Part shown: one piece after another, positions 11,243-23,804 of the stretch
Numbering within the stretch: the stretch's first letter is position 1
How the letters are laid out: each line of letters begins with the position of its first letter
DNA from: Thereva unica
Taxonomy: Eukaryota > Arthropoda > Insecta > Diptera > Therevidae
DNA: 64,000 nucleotides
Assembly (NCBI GenBank): GCA_949987705.1
Contig: OX465282.1
Span: 91,810,070-91,874,069 of the forward strand
Direction: 5' to 3'
Notes under the pieces: model-generated
The model's database searches: none
Told to the model about the DNA's origin: nothing
What the model saw: the letters and a program-made list of their open reading frames with translations, nothing else
Position numbers and translations under genes: made by a program

Positions 11243-11681
11243 GTTTAATTTTTTATGTAAAAATTAAATAAAATTAGTTCTATATTATCTAGAATATACC
11301 CGTTTCCTTCATCTCCTGTGAAACTTCTTCCCATGCCTAACCCGTTACGTCCCTTTGACTTAGAATATAGTTCCATGCACATGGATATCTTTCAATGCAT
11401 TCAACAAATTGGATATTATATTGTCTATCGTCCATTTTTGCTTTAAATAAAAAATAATCACTTTCACCTTAAAGCTGCACGCTTCTTATGTCTCTACGAT
11501 TTAGATCACGACTGACGAAAGGCGGCGTGTGCAGCTGCTTAAAAGCGACAAATGTAGCTACGAAATTGTTTTGCCGTGTTTTCATATGGAACAACTCGTC
11601 ACATGTCGCTTTGCTACATATATCGCCAAGCGACATGCGACGAAAAGCTGGATATGCAGCTTTGCTATACGGCCGGCCTTA

Positions 11682-14442
11682 GGATTGCGAGTTTTATCGA
11701 ATATGGTCCACCTTTACCTGTCCATAGAAAAGTGCAGGGCCACCATGCACAATCTTTTGTTCCAGGTGACTTCTCTAGCTGCAAAGTTGTCTGACCTTAT
11801 ACAGTTTCATACAGCAAGTCATATTTTAAATATTTATCTATTGTATTATAAGTGTCATATACTGTGCTATAAATTATTATTGGGTACTGGTGCTCTTGAT
11901 CAATAATTACTCTTGAACTATTTTTTTCTCGGTCGTCATGGCCATGTCTGCCTAGTGGCTGTAAGTAAATAAAATAGCACCAATGGTGTGATCGAAATTG
12001 TTTTCTATTGAATGTTTCATGATACTTAAAATCGTCTCCCTCTATTTCCACCATTTTTTTATTACGATTGACCTGGAAATTAGTGGCATAACTTTCTTTT
12101 TTCACTCGTACGTCATAAAAACTAAACGATGCAATATATGTCATATAAAAACACGATCGTGTAATACAGAACACCTTAGGCCGTCGAGAAAAAACCCTCC
12201 AAACTTACATCATACTTCGGCATCGGCAGCAATCTTTTTCTAAATGTTCCAATCTCAAATCTGTTTATAACACATTCTTACCGGGAAAAAATCCCATCTT
12301 ACATCACATCAATCAGTCAAGCATCGCAAAAAGCCCCCAAACTTGAATCCATGTTAACCGTCCAAACTTCAGCAACATTTCTGCGATCGACAAAATAATT
12401 TTTCCAACTTAGCAGCGATTTCTGGGTAATTTCCTAACAATTTGCAAAGCCACGAGAGTGCATGTCTCATGACATGGCCGCCAACAGACAACAAATATTC
12501 AACATTAAAAAATCCATTTATCGTCCGCAAATTTTTCGCAGTAATTCGTTGACATATCGCTGGCCGCGGGCTGAATTGGAAATCTCGCATTCAGCAGCGG
12601 CGGAAAATTGTGACAATCTGTGGAAAGTGGAAATGCTTGTCGTTGGTGTGAGCCACGAGGAATGTGGACTTCAAATCTGGGAATGGCAGTCCAAAAGCTA
12701 ATAGATGGCTGCCGGCCAACAAAGAATCTGCAGTGAACTTTCGCCACTATAAACGTGCATCGAGCTGCATTCGCTGCCTGCGTGTGTGCAGCCACCAAGG
12801 TATGTTCGAGCAAATCTTTGGAATTGTGTGGATTGTGAATTACAGTAAAATGAAAATGGGGGGAGCGACGGCAGGAATACCTTAGGCGAGGTGAGCGCTG
12901 TGCTTTATTCTTCTTTCCTTTGTTTTTTTAGGGCAAACGAATATCAGAAATTCGCTTACTGGAAAATCCAATTGTGAAAAATTCAATTAACGAAACTCTG
13001 GAATGCCTAAGGTCTTCGTCCGTGTTATTTTCTCCGCAAAGGTTCGCCCACCAGTTCAAGGCCTCCCCACACGAGACGGCGAAGCGCACAAACATAAAAA
13101 ATCGAATCTTGACCATTTGACTGTAAAGTCATCAATTTTCATTAGTCCTTAAACAGAAAAAGGGACGAAATCCCCGAAATAACTCCGTTTGCTCCAACAG
13201 AATTATCCTAAGGGAAAAGCAATGCCTGCAATGAATGTTACCTGGATACACCTTTAATTTCTCTCGAGGCAAATCCCTGTATATGTATCAGCACGAAATT
13301 TCATTCGGCAGCCACCAAATCTGATACGGTACAGCTTTAGTCCGGTACACGTCAGTCAGGCTGTGGTGTGCACGGCGAGACCGGATGGATGTATGTATGT
13401 AATTTGGTTGGATAAGTTAGAAAATCACATTCCACCAAGAAGGCATCCCCCTACGCCCGGGTATCCTTAGCAACCACCTCGGTGTGGTATCTGTATGCGC
13501 TGTGCGATATACCTTGCGGTGTGTTACCTTAGGAACAATTCAGGTGAAATGTCTTCATTTCATTCCGATGGTGATAACACGTGTGTGAAACGCTGCCTGA
13601 GCTTTAATTCTTTTGTTATGCCGTTCTAGCATGGACAATCGTTTTCTCACATGTTTGACTACGGCAGGCATCCGCAGGTGTAAAGTAGGCAATCTCAGAT
13701 TGACAGGATGGTTTCCAGCTGAATAAGGCGTAATTGAATGTGGCTCACTGCATTCTTAAGGGCTTCTTGGGATCAATTCAGAAGACGCCCATGTTGTGTA
13801 TGAGATAAGAAAGGTGAATTCTGATGATTCAGGAGAAACGAGAGAAGATGGGATTGTTTTTTTTATTTTTATCTTTTTTTTTTGGAAAAAGTAGGACTGT
13901 GAGAGAAAATTGTTTTTTGGATGTTTTTTAATTTTTTAATTATTTCTGTAAAGGCTTACGCCATTGTAGCTTAGGTGCATATGTGAAACTGGAATTTTTT
14001 GCTTCGTGAGATTTAGCTCTAAGCTTCTTAATATGGGAAGCCTATATCGGAACGAGTTTCTGTGCTGCAAATTTCTCTCTAGATGTTTATACTGCATCTC
14101 CGAAGCATGGAGTGTTTGATGAGGTCGAATGCTTTTTACACTAGCTTGGATGCGGTGCTCATCGGCACATTGTCATTATAAAGAGCGATTTCAGGGCCAA
14201 GATCGATGAGGACAATAGGGAATTAGAGGATATGTATATTGGACATATGTGTACTATGCGGAACAATAGGCAGACGCGAAACTTGATTGAGTTTATGGAC
14301 AGCCACCGATTTAATTTAAGTGGGGCCCGATTGAGGGTTGACATATTATATAAACCCGGCTCTTCACGATGGGCTGAACGTTGCATTTGAATGTTGGCTT
14401 CCAACGATTGAATCAGCACCGACAACAGTCTGAACGTAAGTT
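11682..14442. other. Unassigned sequence with one weak promoter-like spot
   Basis: No domain, TIR or tandem array recognised over 2.7 kb. A TATAAA at 12,748-12,753 is followed by GCATTC and, at 12,797-12,805, by AAG|GTATGT, a good splice donor. Together these could be a 5' UTR exon, but the spacing is short and nothing downstream supports it. Confidence 0.35.
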
Positions 14443-14455
14443 GAACACGAAAAAC

Positions 14456-16781
14456 CATCCATCCAATGGCGCTACAGCCCAAATCGAGCCTTGGCCTCCT
14501 CTAGGGCATTTCTCCAAGTTTGACGGTCCCTTGCAGCATGTCTCCAGTTCCGGATGTTGAGCATTGACTCTGCGTCAGCCGTCACAGAGTCTATCCATCT
14601 CCTCCTGGGTCTACCTACTGGCCTACTTCCCGAAATTTCTGAAGCCGTTTTGGGATGCGATTGTCCTCCATCCTGATCACGTGGCCGGCTAGTCTCAATC
14701 TGTTGATTTTTATTAAAGTTGAGAGTTGTGGGTCGTCAAAAATTTCATACAACTCGTTGTTGTATCTTCTTCGCCATATTCCATCCTCTCTGATTGGGCC
14801 TATTATGCATCTGAGAATTTTCCTCTCGAACCTGTTGACTCGTTCCTCTATGTCCTGGGTCATAGTCCAAGTCTCGCTACCATAACACAGTACTGGTCGT
14901 ATTACTGTTTTGTAGAGTGAGAGTTTCGTTTTCCTGTGCACAAATCTTGAGTGCAGGATTTGTTTTTGGGCATAAAAGGCTCTATTAGCCAGTAGTATTC
15001 GTCTGGTTATTTCTTCTTTTTCTTCGTTTCTTTTTGTGATAGTAGACCCAAGGTAGACTGTTTTATCGACTACTTCTAGGTTATGTTCGTCGATGGTTAT
15101 ATTTCTTCCCATTCTAAATCGTCCTGCTCTGGATTGCTGCATCACCTTCGTTTTTTCTTCGTTAATCTTCAGGCCTATGTCCTTTGCCGCCTCTTTTAAT
15201 TCAACATAGACTTCTTTTGCTGCCAAAAAGGACCTTCCCACGATGTTTACGTCATCCGCATATCCAAGTAATTGTACCGACTGGGTAGCTATTGATGCAC
15301 TTCGCTGGACTGACGTTTTCCTTATCACCCATTCTAGGGCCAGGTTGAAAAGCATGGGGGCCAGTCCATCTCCTTGTCTAAGCCCTTGACGTACTTCGAA
15401 CTCCTCTGTTACAACATTTTGGATCCTTACTTTCGCAAGTGAGCTATTTGTGGCGCATTTGATTAGTTGTACCAACTTTGAGGGGACTCCTATTTCCGAT
15501 AAGATCTCGTATAGCCTCTCTCTGTTTATTGAGTCATATGCCTGTTGAAAGTCGACAAATATCTGGTATACATCTACATTCCTTTCCCAGGTTTTTTCCA
15601 GAATTTGCCTTAAGGTCAACAGTTGGTCCGATGTTGACCTGTTTGTCCTAAAACCAGCTTGATATTCTCCTATAAGGCTTTCCGCTATAGGTTCCAGTTT
15701 TTGTTTCACAAGGATTGTGAAGATTTTGTAGCTGGTGCTGAGGAGTGAGATGCCTCTGTAGTTTTTGCAGTTTAATTTATCTCCTTTCTTGTATATTGGA
15801 CATATAATCGCTTTCTTCCAGTCCTCTGGTATAACTTCTTCCTCCCAGATGGTGCATATGAGTTCGTGTAATGTTCGTAATAGTTGGGGTCCTCCTTCCT
15901 TTAGCAGCTCAGCTGCTATTCCATCGGCGCCAGGCGATTTGTTGCTGTTCTGCCTTTTTACAGCTTCCCGCACCTCATCCAGTGTTGGTGTTTCTATTGA
16001 AATGTTATCTTGGGGAATTACAAATGCCTCTGTCTCTGCATTCTCGTTTGATATGGAGATAAGATTCAATAGGTTCTGAAAATACTCTCTCCACCTTTCC
16101 TTTATCCTATCAGGATCTGCCAACAAGTTCCCATCTATGTCCTTGCAGATGTCCGTTCTTGGCTGGAACTTATTGGTGATCTGGCGAGTTCCTTTGTACG
16201 CTTGTCTAATTCTCCCTTCATTGAAGTCTTCCTGTATCTGTAAGATTTTCCTATTTAGATATTCCCTCTTCTTCTTTCTGCACAGCTTGTCTGCGATTTT
16301 TCTTTTTTCCTTGAAGACTTCCATCCTTGCTCTTGTTGGCCTTGCGATGTACTCTCGGTGGCTCTGGTTTCTTTCTTCAATTGCGGTTCTACAGTTTTGG
16401 TCAAACCAATCAATTCTAGTCTGTCTGGGGGCCCAGCCTAGTGCCTCTTCTGCTGCTCCCTTTATGCTGCTTTTGACCTGTTCCCATTTGTCGTTGATGC
16501 TGGGCTGCTCATCTACCTCTCTCAAGTTTTGTACGACAGCATGTTGGTAGGCATCTCTTATTTCTTCCCGTTTTAGCTTATCTATATCGTATTTTGGTTG
16601 AGTTTGCACTCTATGCGTTTTAGTTGCTATCCGGGTTCTCAATTTCACTTTGACTAGATAGTGGTCCGAGCCACAGCACGCTCCTCTCATTGTTCTTACG
16701 TCCAGTATACTCGTGGCCCCTCTTCTTTCAATTAGGACGTGGTCAATTTGATTATTAGTTACTCCGTCTGGTGATTGCCAC
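14456..16781 (-). mobile_element. RTE-type LINE, 5'-truncated, with 13-bp target duplication
   Basis: The insertion is bounded by a perfect direct repeat GAACACGAAAAAC at 14,443-14,455 and 16,782-16,794, the target-site duplication of target-primed reverse transcription. Read on the minus strand, the element starts inside the endonuclease domain. It continues through the whole reverse transcriptase and ends with a short ATGG-repeat tail (GGATGGATGG) instead of poly(A), typical of RTE elements. The perfect duplication and almost open frame suggest one of the youngest insertions in the window. Loss of most of the endonuclease makes it incapable of autonomous movement. Confidence 0.9.
14472..16781 (-). 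pseudogene. RTE LINE endonuclease (C-terminal end) and reverse transcriptase ORF
   Basis: The frame is open from the truncation point at 16,781. It reads SPDGVTNNQIDHVLIERRG, then GSDHYLVKVKL, the last motifs of an APE-type endonuclease. Counting from the internal Met at 16,690, the RT domain has SPGADGIAAELLK (252-264), AGFRTNRSTSDQ (345-356), the first Asp block FVDFQQAYDS (378-387) and the catalytic YADD (477-480). The C-terminal CYGSETW (602-608) and GHVIRME follow. The frame reaches a stop at 14,615, but in the next frame the text continues VGRPRRRWIDSVTADAESM and ends at 14,472. One small indel near 14,635 has therefore clipped about 50 residues. Both catalytic Asp of YADD are intact. 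This is the best-preserved protein-coding region in the window. Confidence 0.9.
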
Positions 16782-16794
16782 GAACACGAAAAAC

Positions 16795-18029
16795 ATAATA
16801 GAGTAAATTAAGATCTGTGATTGGCGCTACAATGAAATGAAGTCATAAACGATCATGTAAAAGCCTGAAAGATTATTGTGAAGGTGATGATGTGTGTGGT
16901 GGAACTGGAAGGAAAACGGCCACTTTGAGATACTTCCAGTTGATCATACGATTTCAACTCTACTGTAGAATACAAGAGAGATAATGGCAGGCAATTGAAC
17001 CAAAACGATACAAATTGAATTATTGTCTTGCATCACGGCAAAGCCCGACCCTACATCTTTGATGACCCGTCCGCCAAAAAGGATAGTTTGGTTGGAAAGT
17101 TTTGATTCCTCCACCGTATAGTCCAGATATTCACAGCAGCGTCAGCCAGGACTATCTGCTAAATGTGGATATTCTCAATAATAGTGAACATGTCGTATTT
17201 GAACTCGTTTTGGTTATATCCGTGTAACATAGCCTTCTTCCGATCAAGACAGAATAGCTGGCTTGGTCCACTACCGGCCGCTACTCAATGGCTATACCTG
17301 ATTTTCCATATTATATTACAATCTTTCTTCTGAAATATTAATTCTTTGGCATTATCTATATTTTTGTCAATTCAAATTAGTCTGGAAAACATGGAAATGC
17401 CAGGGAAATTTGATCTTAAGAAATAGTGGCCAACCTAACTTTATTTTTCGTTTGAGTTCATTAAAGACCGGTACTATAGGGGACAGCCTTGTTGCAGTCT
17501 TATGGCTGCTTAAAAGAACGATTTCTATCGAACGACCAATATAGGCTGTAGAATCGGCGCATCTTAGATGGAAGTAGGGAAGTGAGTAAGGAAGACAATG
17601 ATAATCTATTTGCTTGCACATGTGAGATACTAGTTGTGATTTTCACTCGAATTTTCAGCATTTTTTTATAATAGTTAAAAATCAGATATAGAGGATTGGG
17701 GACAACTATTGGCGGAACTTCCAGCTGGCCCAGTCTACTCCATCCAGTTATGTGATCGATACCTTGATTTACTTTAACCTGGTGATATATTCCAGGGCAC
17801 ATGCGTTTATGACAAATGACAGAAAGTGTTGGAATGGACGTGCTTGTGACTGACTATCTGGAGGCTCTCCTGACACGGAACAATTAGTTATGTACCTGCA
17901 ACTTGACTAGCGTATAATGGAGTATCGTGGATGCGATAGCCGAGGTGGAACAGGACTCGGAACATCCCAGGCTGCTAGGGATCCTTGCACGCCTGGGGAC
18001 CTTCGCCGACTCGACCTGGTCTCGCCATG
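16795..18029. other. Unassigned sequence
   Basis: No recognisable gene or terminal repeat. Small ORFs (17,367-17,802, minus) lack domains. Confidence 0.4.
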
Positions 18030-18125
18030 GGCCTCCTTCTTTTTCTTCGATCAGTTAGCTGGCAGTCCGAGCGGGACGTCCCCGCAACGGATACGCTGCT
18101 GTCGGTGCCGCTACGTCTCGAACTC
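18030..18125 (-). mobile_element. LINE 3' terminal module, copy 1
   Basis: A module of about 90 bp, near-identical to 29,160-29,262, contains CCGAGCGGGACGTCCCC, GCAACGGATACGCTGCTGTC and GGTGCCGCT next to a TTC-rich tract (GAA repeats on the minus strand). RTE-like LINEs commonly end in such simple repeats. It is probably a severely 5'-truncated 3' end. Confidence 0.55.
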
Positions 18126-18509
18126 ACGATTAGTTTCCATTCTCGACGATTTTTGGCGACGTCTCGAGCCTCGGTAACTGATAACACAGGCCTGCAAGGT
18201 TTTTTTCTTTTCAATTTAATAGTCGTATTTTAAGTATTTTTTCGCGCTGAATCCGAATCCGTTGGCCAAATTGCCCTATCACGTCAGGATTTTGAGCAAT
18301 CCTAACCTAAAAGTGCCAAAAAGCGTGTTTTTTGGACTTTTGCGCGTTAAATATCTCAAAACTATGGAATGATAGGGCAAATCTGACAACGGGATCGTTT
18401 TCAGCATGCCAAAATCTATAGAAAACCATGTCGAAAGCGTGAAATTTGACAACACTTTTTTTGTAATACTGAAAAGAAAAACTTCTTGGCGCGAAATCGA
18501 CGATTTTTA
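18126..18509. other. Unassigned, possibly repetitive
   Basis: The text here (for example GCGCTGAATCCGAATCCG, and TATCTCAAAACTATGGAATG) has the look of old arthropod repeats, but there is no second copy in the window and no terminal structure is visible. Confidence 0.3.
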
Positions 18510-18910
18510 TTAAGACATGTTATCATCGTTGCACCTCTTTTTTCTGTGTAATTTTTCATTCTTTAGGTCGCCATCGATATTCTTTAGCCAGATTTTCTTC
18601 GGTGCCGATCGCTGAATTCTCCAGTCTGCGAGCGCCGCGAATTTGTTGGATAATGCAATTTGAAACTCTCGCCCAATGGCCGGCTTCCGTAAGCAGACCC
18701 AATTCTTCTTGGCCGGTAGTGGCGCCGTTTTCTTCGCTCTTTGTAATCGCATCTGTCTCTCGACCAAACAATGGTTCGATCCGCAATCGGGCTTACGCAT
18801 TGCACGTACGTCTTTAAGCGTCGATCGGAATCTTGCGTTGATCAAAAAGTAGTCTAACATCCGGGTCCGGTAAGTTGTAGTTCCGATAGCGCAGCAGCTG
18901 ATATCGTTGC
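18510..18910 (-). pseudogene. LINE endonuclease domain fragment
   Basis: The minus-strand frame reads RMLDYFLINARFRSTLKDVR followed by CGSNHCLVERQMRLQR. This matches the last blocks of APE-type LINE endonucleases (IDYIxISxRWRSSLxDVR ... GSDHHLV), with the catalytic SDH changed to SNH. Downstream residues KNWVCLRKPAIGREFQIALS fit the linker toward the reverse transcriptase. A similar stretch of about 33 bp recurs at the very end of the window (about 63,960-64,000), suggesting the same LINE family. No RT follows here. Confidence 0.6.
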
Positions 18911-19574
18911 ATTTCAACAATTTCATTGATATGATTTCCTTTTGACCGACGTGATGTCCTGTTCGTTCATTCCATGCGGCGAATTGAATTTCCATTTTCG
19001 GTGTGACTAAGTAATGGGTGTTCGGCAAGTAACCCACTTCTCACCAGCATCCCTGGTCCTCAGCGCTGGCGCATCGGCTGCCCGGGATGCAGTAGAATTA
19101 TTTCGTAAATAGTTAGTTTATGTATCCTTGCAGTTTCTTGCCTAGTTTCTTCGGTTTCCCGATTCTGGTCAATTCGGCAGGTCGACCACCCTCCTCCTTT
19201 CACACTGTGGACTTGGGACCAGACGACGCGACGGCCGCCTTAAGACTTGGGAAGAGGCAAGCCTCGTTTCAGTAGAGGAGGACAACCTCCCGCGCAGCCA
19301 TGTTGTCGTCGGGTACTTCCCGGCTACAACAGAAGAACCCACCGACATGGTGCAAGGTGATAGGGGTCCAAAACAGGGCCCTAAGAGTGCAGCATTGGAG
19401 AGTACCACTATCCACAGAGATGACTAGTTGATGCAGATGGTGGCCAAATTGGTAGGGCCCAGCGGTCACAAGTTTGGTTAGGCCGCCCGAATCTCAGCAA
19501 GCAGAAGTCTCGAGGTTATCAACTGCTAGGGGAACGAAAGATTTTTTCTAGTAGTAACTGTCCCTTTATTGGCC
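18911..19574. other. Unassigned sequence
   Basis: G/C-richer than its surroundings, with overlapping antisense ORFs (19,169-19,469) that show no domain. Possibly decayed LINE. Confidence 0.3.
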
Positions 19575-20040
19575 TGGTGTTAGGTCCTACACTGGATAAA
19601 AGGTTGATCTTGCCCAACGGTCCTGCAATGGGAACAAAGGCGTGGCACACAGAATTTGGACTGCGATTAAAATCGACTATTGACACCTTTAAGCCCTTCA
19701 AGGTTAATGAAAAAACCCGAGGGCCTGGGAATATATTCTACCAATCCTGCTACCATTATTTCAGGGTAGCTTTATGCTGGCACATATTCCAAAGTGCTGG
19801 AGGGAGGCTATGGTGGTCTTTATTCCCAAGTCGGAGAGAATATCCTATCAATTCATCAGCTATGGTGATGACTTTAGACAGGAGTATTAGGGAGGAACTT
19901 ACAGGGAACCCAATCCACTGCATACCGGTCAAACAAATTTACAGAAAGTAAATTCACGTGGTAGTGACAGACATCGAAAGGTCCCTCCGGCCTAAGGAAG
20001 CCTCTTTCTACGCTTTGCAGCTATCGAGGGTGCGTTCATA
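19575..20040 (+). pseudogene. R1-like LINE reverse transcriptase remnant
   Basis: The plus-strand text reads STIDTFKPFKV with RGPGNIF (compare KxAxxxFxPFKSPGPDGI). Another frame reads IPKCWREAMVVFIPKSERIS, the classical IPKxWRxAxVVFIPK block of R1-type RTs. Toward 20,000 a third frame gives RFAAIEGAFI, the first catalytic Asp block (FLDIEGAFNN) with the Asp lost. Several frameshifts and stops show it is dead. The order of blocks is right for a single degraded copy of about 470 bp. Confidence 0.65.
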
Positions 20041-21321
20041 GCTTTATCAAAACAATAGGAAAACATACCGTAAATCAGAAATGAGCTGTGACTTTTTTGT
20101 AGTTAATGATATGTGGAGATCCATTTGATCCAAAAAGGTCTTGAAGGGGAATTTTAATGCGCTCGAATCCATCCGAGGGAGCTTAAAATTTGTCCCTTGA
20201 TAGAAAGATTAGAAAAAAATTCGACTGGAGGTCATCGCGGTCACTCGGTCACTAGAGACCTACTAGCTCGAGGATTAAGTGAGAGGAAAATATGGGATCG
20301 TGGGTATCGAAAAATAGAAGCGCCACCGCTAAGGGCCGAAGACATCAAGAAGTTAATCACGGGTTGTAATTTTACCGTGAACATCTAATTAGCTTATTCT
20401 TCATAAAATCCAAGATTGGGGATAATTTAACGACTTTATGCTTCTAGAACATAACTCAAAGCCCTAAAATCATGATTGGAAGTTGAGGGTCAATTAGGTA
20501 AATAGGTTACGCGTTGAATTTTGAATGAACCCTTCTGTGGAAATATCTGTGTGTCAGGTATAAAAGCGTAAAGATACGTTAATACTGAAGTCGTTACTCA
20601 CAGACTGTCATAAAAGCAAATACAACAACAAACCAATCCACCCCATGCAGCTGGTGTTTATCAAAAAAGATAACCAAACAATTCTTATTCTATCTTCACA
20701 CTCCCCCATCCAGAAGCTCACCTCGAAAGTATCGCGCGTTCACACAATAGCAAGTATCTTAAATCAGAAGCTTCTGTGCCATAAATTTCGTCCTAAACCA
20801 CCAGATGCAACAATTTATCTAACTTTTGGCTATAAATTTCCGCCATCAAAATGTTCACGTGCACGACAGCCATCAGCCCCTGTAAAGAGGTCCTCTTTCA
20901 GGGAATAGAATTCTACTTTTGGGCGTGGCAAAAACGTACACAGTTCTGTACCGAAATGAAATTCTAATTTAACTGTACCGTTGCGGTTTATGCAAAACAA
21001 ACTGTCACCAGAATACACAGCGGACATTCAAAGGCGGCGATGTGCATCCTTATCACCATTTCATATCTCTACGTTGAAGAAGACAAAACCCAACAATGCT
21101 CTCCTACGTTTTCCTTCTCCCCAAAATGAATTTCTCTACAATGGAAAAATACGAAGGGCGATTTGTAGATGTCGCTGCTTGCTTCGACTTTGAGAGCGAG
21201 AGATGAGGAGTGGATGGGGACTTTTTAATATGAAAATTCCTTTCCTGGGAGTAGTAGTGTAAGTGAAATAGGGACAAGGATGGGAAAGTAATCGGGAAAG
21301 GAAATTATTCACATAAAATGC
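20041..21321. other. Unassigned sequence
   Basis: No recognisable gene or repeat structure. Short ORFs at 20,645-21,193 have no known motif. Confidence 0.4.
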
Positions 21322-21328
21322 ACTTTAT

Positions 21329-22351
21329 CACAACCTTCTATATAGAAAGCCATGCTCATGCCATGTTCACACACACATGTAAACAATTCGGTGGTCCGGG
21401 TGCAATATTCAGTTTCTGTCAAATCGTATGGAAAAGTGGATTTTAGAATTATTTTTTTTTATTGTTTAGTGAAATAATTATGTTAAAAGAAAGGTATTTA
21501 GTCGATATGCCTAACAACAATTGAATTAAAACGTTGGCATGGAAGTGATATCTAGAAATCAAGAAGTTTATTTCGATTTTTGTGCTTTTAGTGTCTTACA
21601 GTGGAAACTATTATATTCATGTAAACCTCATGTGATTTGATTAAAGAAATTTAAAAAAATTGAGTGATTAAATGTGTTGATTGTAAAGGTGGCCACTTAG
21701 TTTACATTCGCGGTGGTTATCCCGGTGTTGCGCGGTGGTAAATAATAAAAATATACGTGCAGAAAAATGCTAAAGAAAGACCTAAAGTTATTGTTTTGAT
21801 TGCCATTTAAATTGGGGCATATATGCATTTATGAAGGTTTTATCTTGGATATAAAGCTATTGCACATTTTGCCGATTACTGCTATACCCACAGTCTAGAA
21901 TGATTTTATATCCAAGATTAAATATTTATACATAAATGCACAAAATATGCCCCAATTCAAATGTCAAAACAATAACCTTAGCACTTTGTTTCACATTTTC
22001 TGCACTTATATCTTAAATAATTATACCATAATGAAGATACTATTCACTTTAAAATCACTGGAAATTCGATTACTATTGTTAGCCCACTGTATGGCACTAA
22101 AAAACACTAAAATTTAACTAAAATTCATAATTTTTGGATATTACTTCCATGCCAAAGTTTTAATTTAATTGTTGTCAGGCATATCAACTAAATAACTTTC
22201 TTTTAACATAATTAGTTCACCGAACAAACAAAAAATAATAATTCTCATTTCCTCTTTTCCATACAATTTGACAGTAAACGAATATGCCACCCGGACCACC
22301 GACTAACACATGCACAACTGGTGTTCATGGCTTGTAATATAGAAGGTTGTG
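21329..22351. mobile_element. 1.0-kb foldback element with long imperfect arms
   Basis: The left end CACAACCTTCTATATAGAA is mirrored by the right end, and much of the interior also pairs. TTAAAAGAAAG and GGCATGGAAGT near the left recur inverted near the right. TGGGGCATAT, ATGCATTTAT and ATCCAAGAT pair near the middle at about 21,840. A 7-bp direct repeat ACTTTAT flanks it (21,322-21,328; 22,352-22,358). No ORF is present. It is a foldback MITE; superfamily is not assigned. Confidence 0.8.
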
Positions 22352-22358
22352 ACTTTAT

Positions 22359-22861
22359 AGATATTATGTATGTGTGTGTTTGTATGTGTGCTCGGTGGAT
22401 GGAGGAGAGCTCCTTCAGGATCATTTTTGTGCAAGGAGACGAAGTCCTAGGATAATGACAAGAAAACTCTATTTTTAAGAGTTTTAACGATAAAGTTTTT
22501 GTAGTTAGTTTTGTTTGATGGAGTCAAGTTCGAATTAATTTTGGAAAGTATTTTTTCCGCATAGAAATTTTTCTTTCCTTAAGAGTAAATCGACAAAATT
22601 GGAAGAAAATTTTTTGAGAGAATAAATTTGTTAAATTCTTTAGAAAATTGTAATTGAATTCGTTTTTTATGGCCTTGTTATTGTAATCGATTTTCTTGGA
22701 AATGGGGTAATTTGTAATTTAAATAAATTTTTACTTGTATGTATTGAAAAGTTCACCTAAAACCATTTTAAAAAAAAATTCAAAATCAACTCTTCGTTAA
22801 GCACAAAATTCGGATAGTTATTGGTTGAAGCAAAAAGCCCTTAAATTCTTTGAATTCTCGC
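22359..22861. other. AT-rich spacer
   Basis: AT-rich sequence with a short GT/AT-rich simple stretch near 22,366-22,395. No other structure recognised. Confidence 0.4.
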
Positions 22862-22945
22862 TTTTTTAGCCTTCGGGGTTTAGATGCCCGAGTACCTAGA
22901 GGTCCATGGGTCGAACCCACAACAGTCCTTCGTCTAGATAACTTT
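22862..22945 (+). repeat. Possible SINE head remnant
   Basis: GGTCCATGGGTCGAACCCAC resembles a tRNA B box. It is followed by AGTCCTTCGTCT, which also follows the B box region in the SINE copies at 29,264 and 57,866. The A box side is poorly preserved. Confidence 0.35.
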
Positions 22946-23804
22946 AAAGCATAAGTAAAATAAACAACTTTGTACTCTGATACCCATATGAGACGTCACA
23001 TACGTATGCAATATATATTTTAAAAGAAAATGAAACAGGAACACAAGTACCAAACCACCAAAGTTTTCCCAACGCTGAAAATAGTGATTTTTTGGCCCTT
23101 CTGCGAAAACGGAAAAACCGCCCACTCCCACCATCTACAACTTTAAAAATATACACATTATCAACAAAAACCCCTATATACTAAGTGAGAGTGCACTGAA
23201 TTTCCTACAAGACACGTCTCTAATATTCAATTTTCTCTTGAAGGAGAAGGGAGCTAAGCGCAATTTATGAAAAATGCCTTAATCATTCAAATGAACCCTT
23301 CTATCATGCCCCGATCTCTGCTGCCTTCACATCGTGATCAGCGCTGTAAACGTAGGTTCACCAAGCCAATTTGCACAAGAAAATCGTTGCGTGTGAACTC
23401 AACGGCTTGGCTTGCGCAAGCCAAAAAGTTTGACTTGTACAAAATATGTCTTGATAGAAAATGAGCTTGGGGTATTAGCATGAGCGTCTGAACCAGGGGT
23501 GGCCAACCTGCGGCCCTACGCGTTAAATTACGCGGCCCGCGGGATCCAACAAGATTTAACAAAATATTTTATACTAGATGGTTCCAACATCTGGAGAAAA
23601 AAAGGGAGGCCAGCTAAGAGCAATGATTAAAGTTCACAGCCTCCCATAGAGAATTAGGTCTCGAGGTACACCGACATACATATTTACAAGTAAGCACACT
23701 TCTTTGGTCAACATCGAGCTAGTGTGTTATGAGAGTGCAGTATTTTTCTTCTGCTCCTTCTGCACTCCTTATTGTGGTTTCTTTTCTTCCGCACATTGCT
23801 CTAG

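Larger units (their letters stand above)
10197..11678 (+). mobile_element. PIF/Harbinger DNA transposon, internally deleted
   Basis: The ends are inverted repeats with the shared core GGCCGTATA(C/G)CAAAGC. They are flanked by a 3-bp target duplication TTA (10,194-10,196 and 11,679-11,681), the hallmark of PIF/Harbinger. Subterminal copies of GCTTTGCT(A/G)CA occur at about 10,253, 10,271 and 11,605 and could be transposase binding sites. The interior carries a HARBI1-like transposase remnant with its catalytic core deleted, and a nested MITE at 10,436-10,814. At 1482 bp it is well below the usual 2.5-4 kb of autonomous members, so it is non-autonomous. Confidence 0.85.

Noticed and set aside
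12748..12805. TATA box plus 5' UTR exon
   Set aside because: TATA to initiator spacing is short, and there is no supporting coding or conserved sequence.
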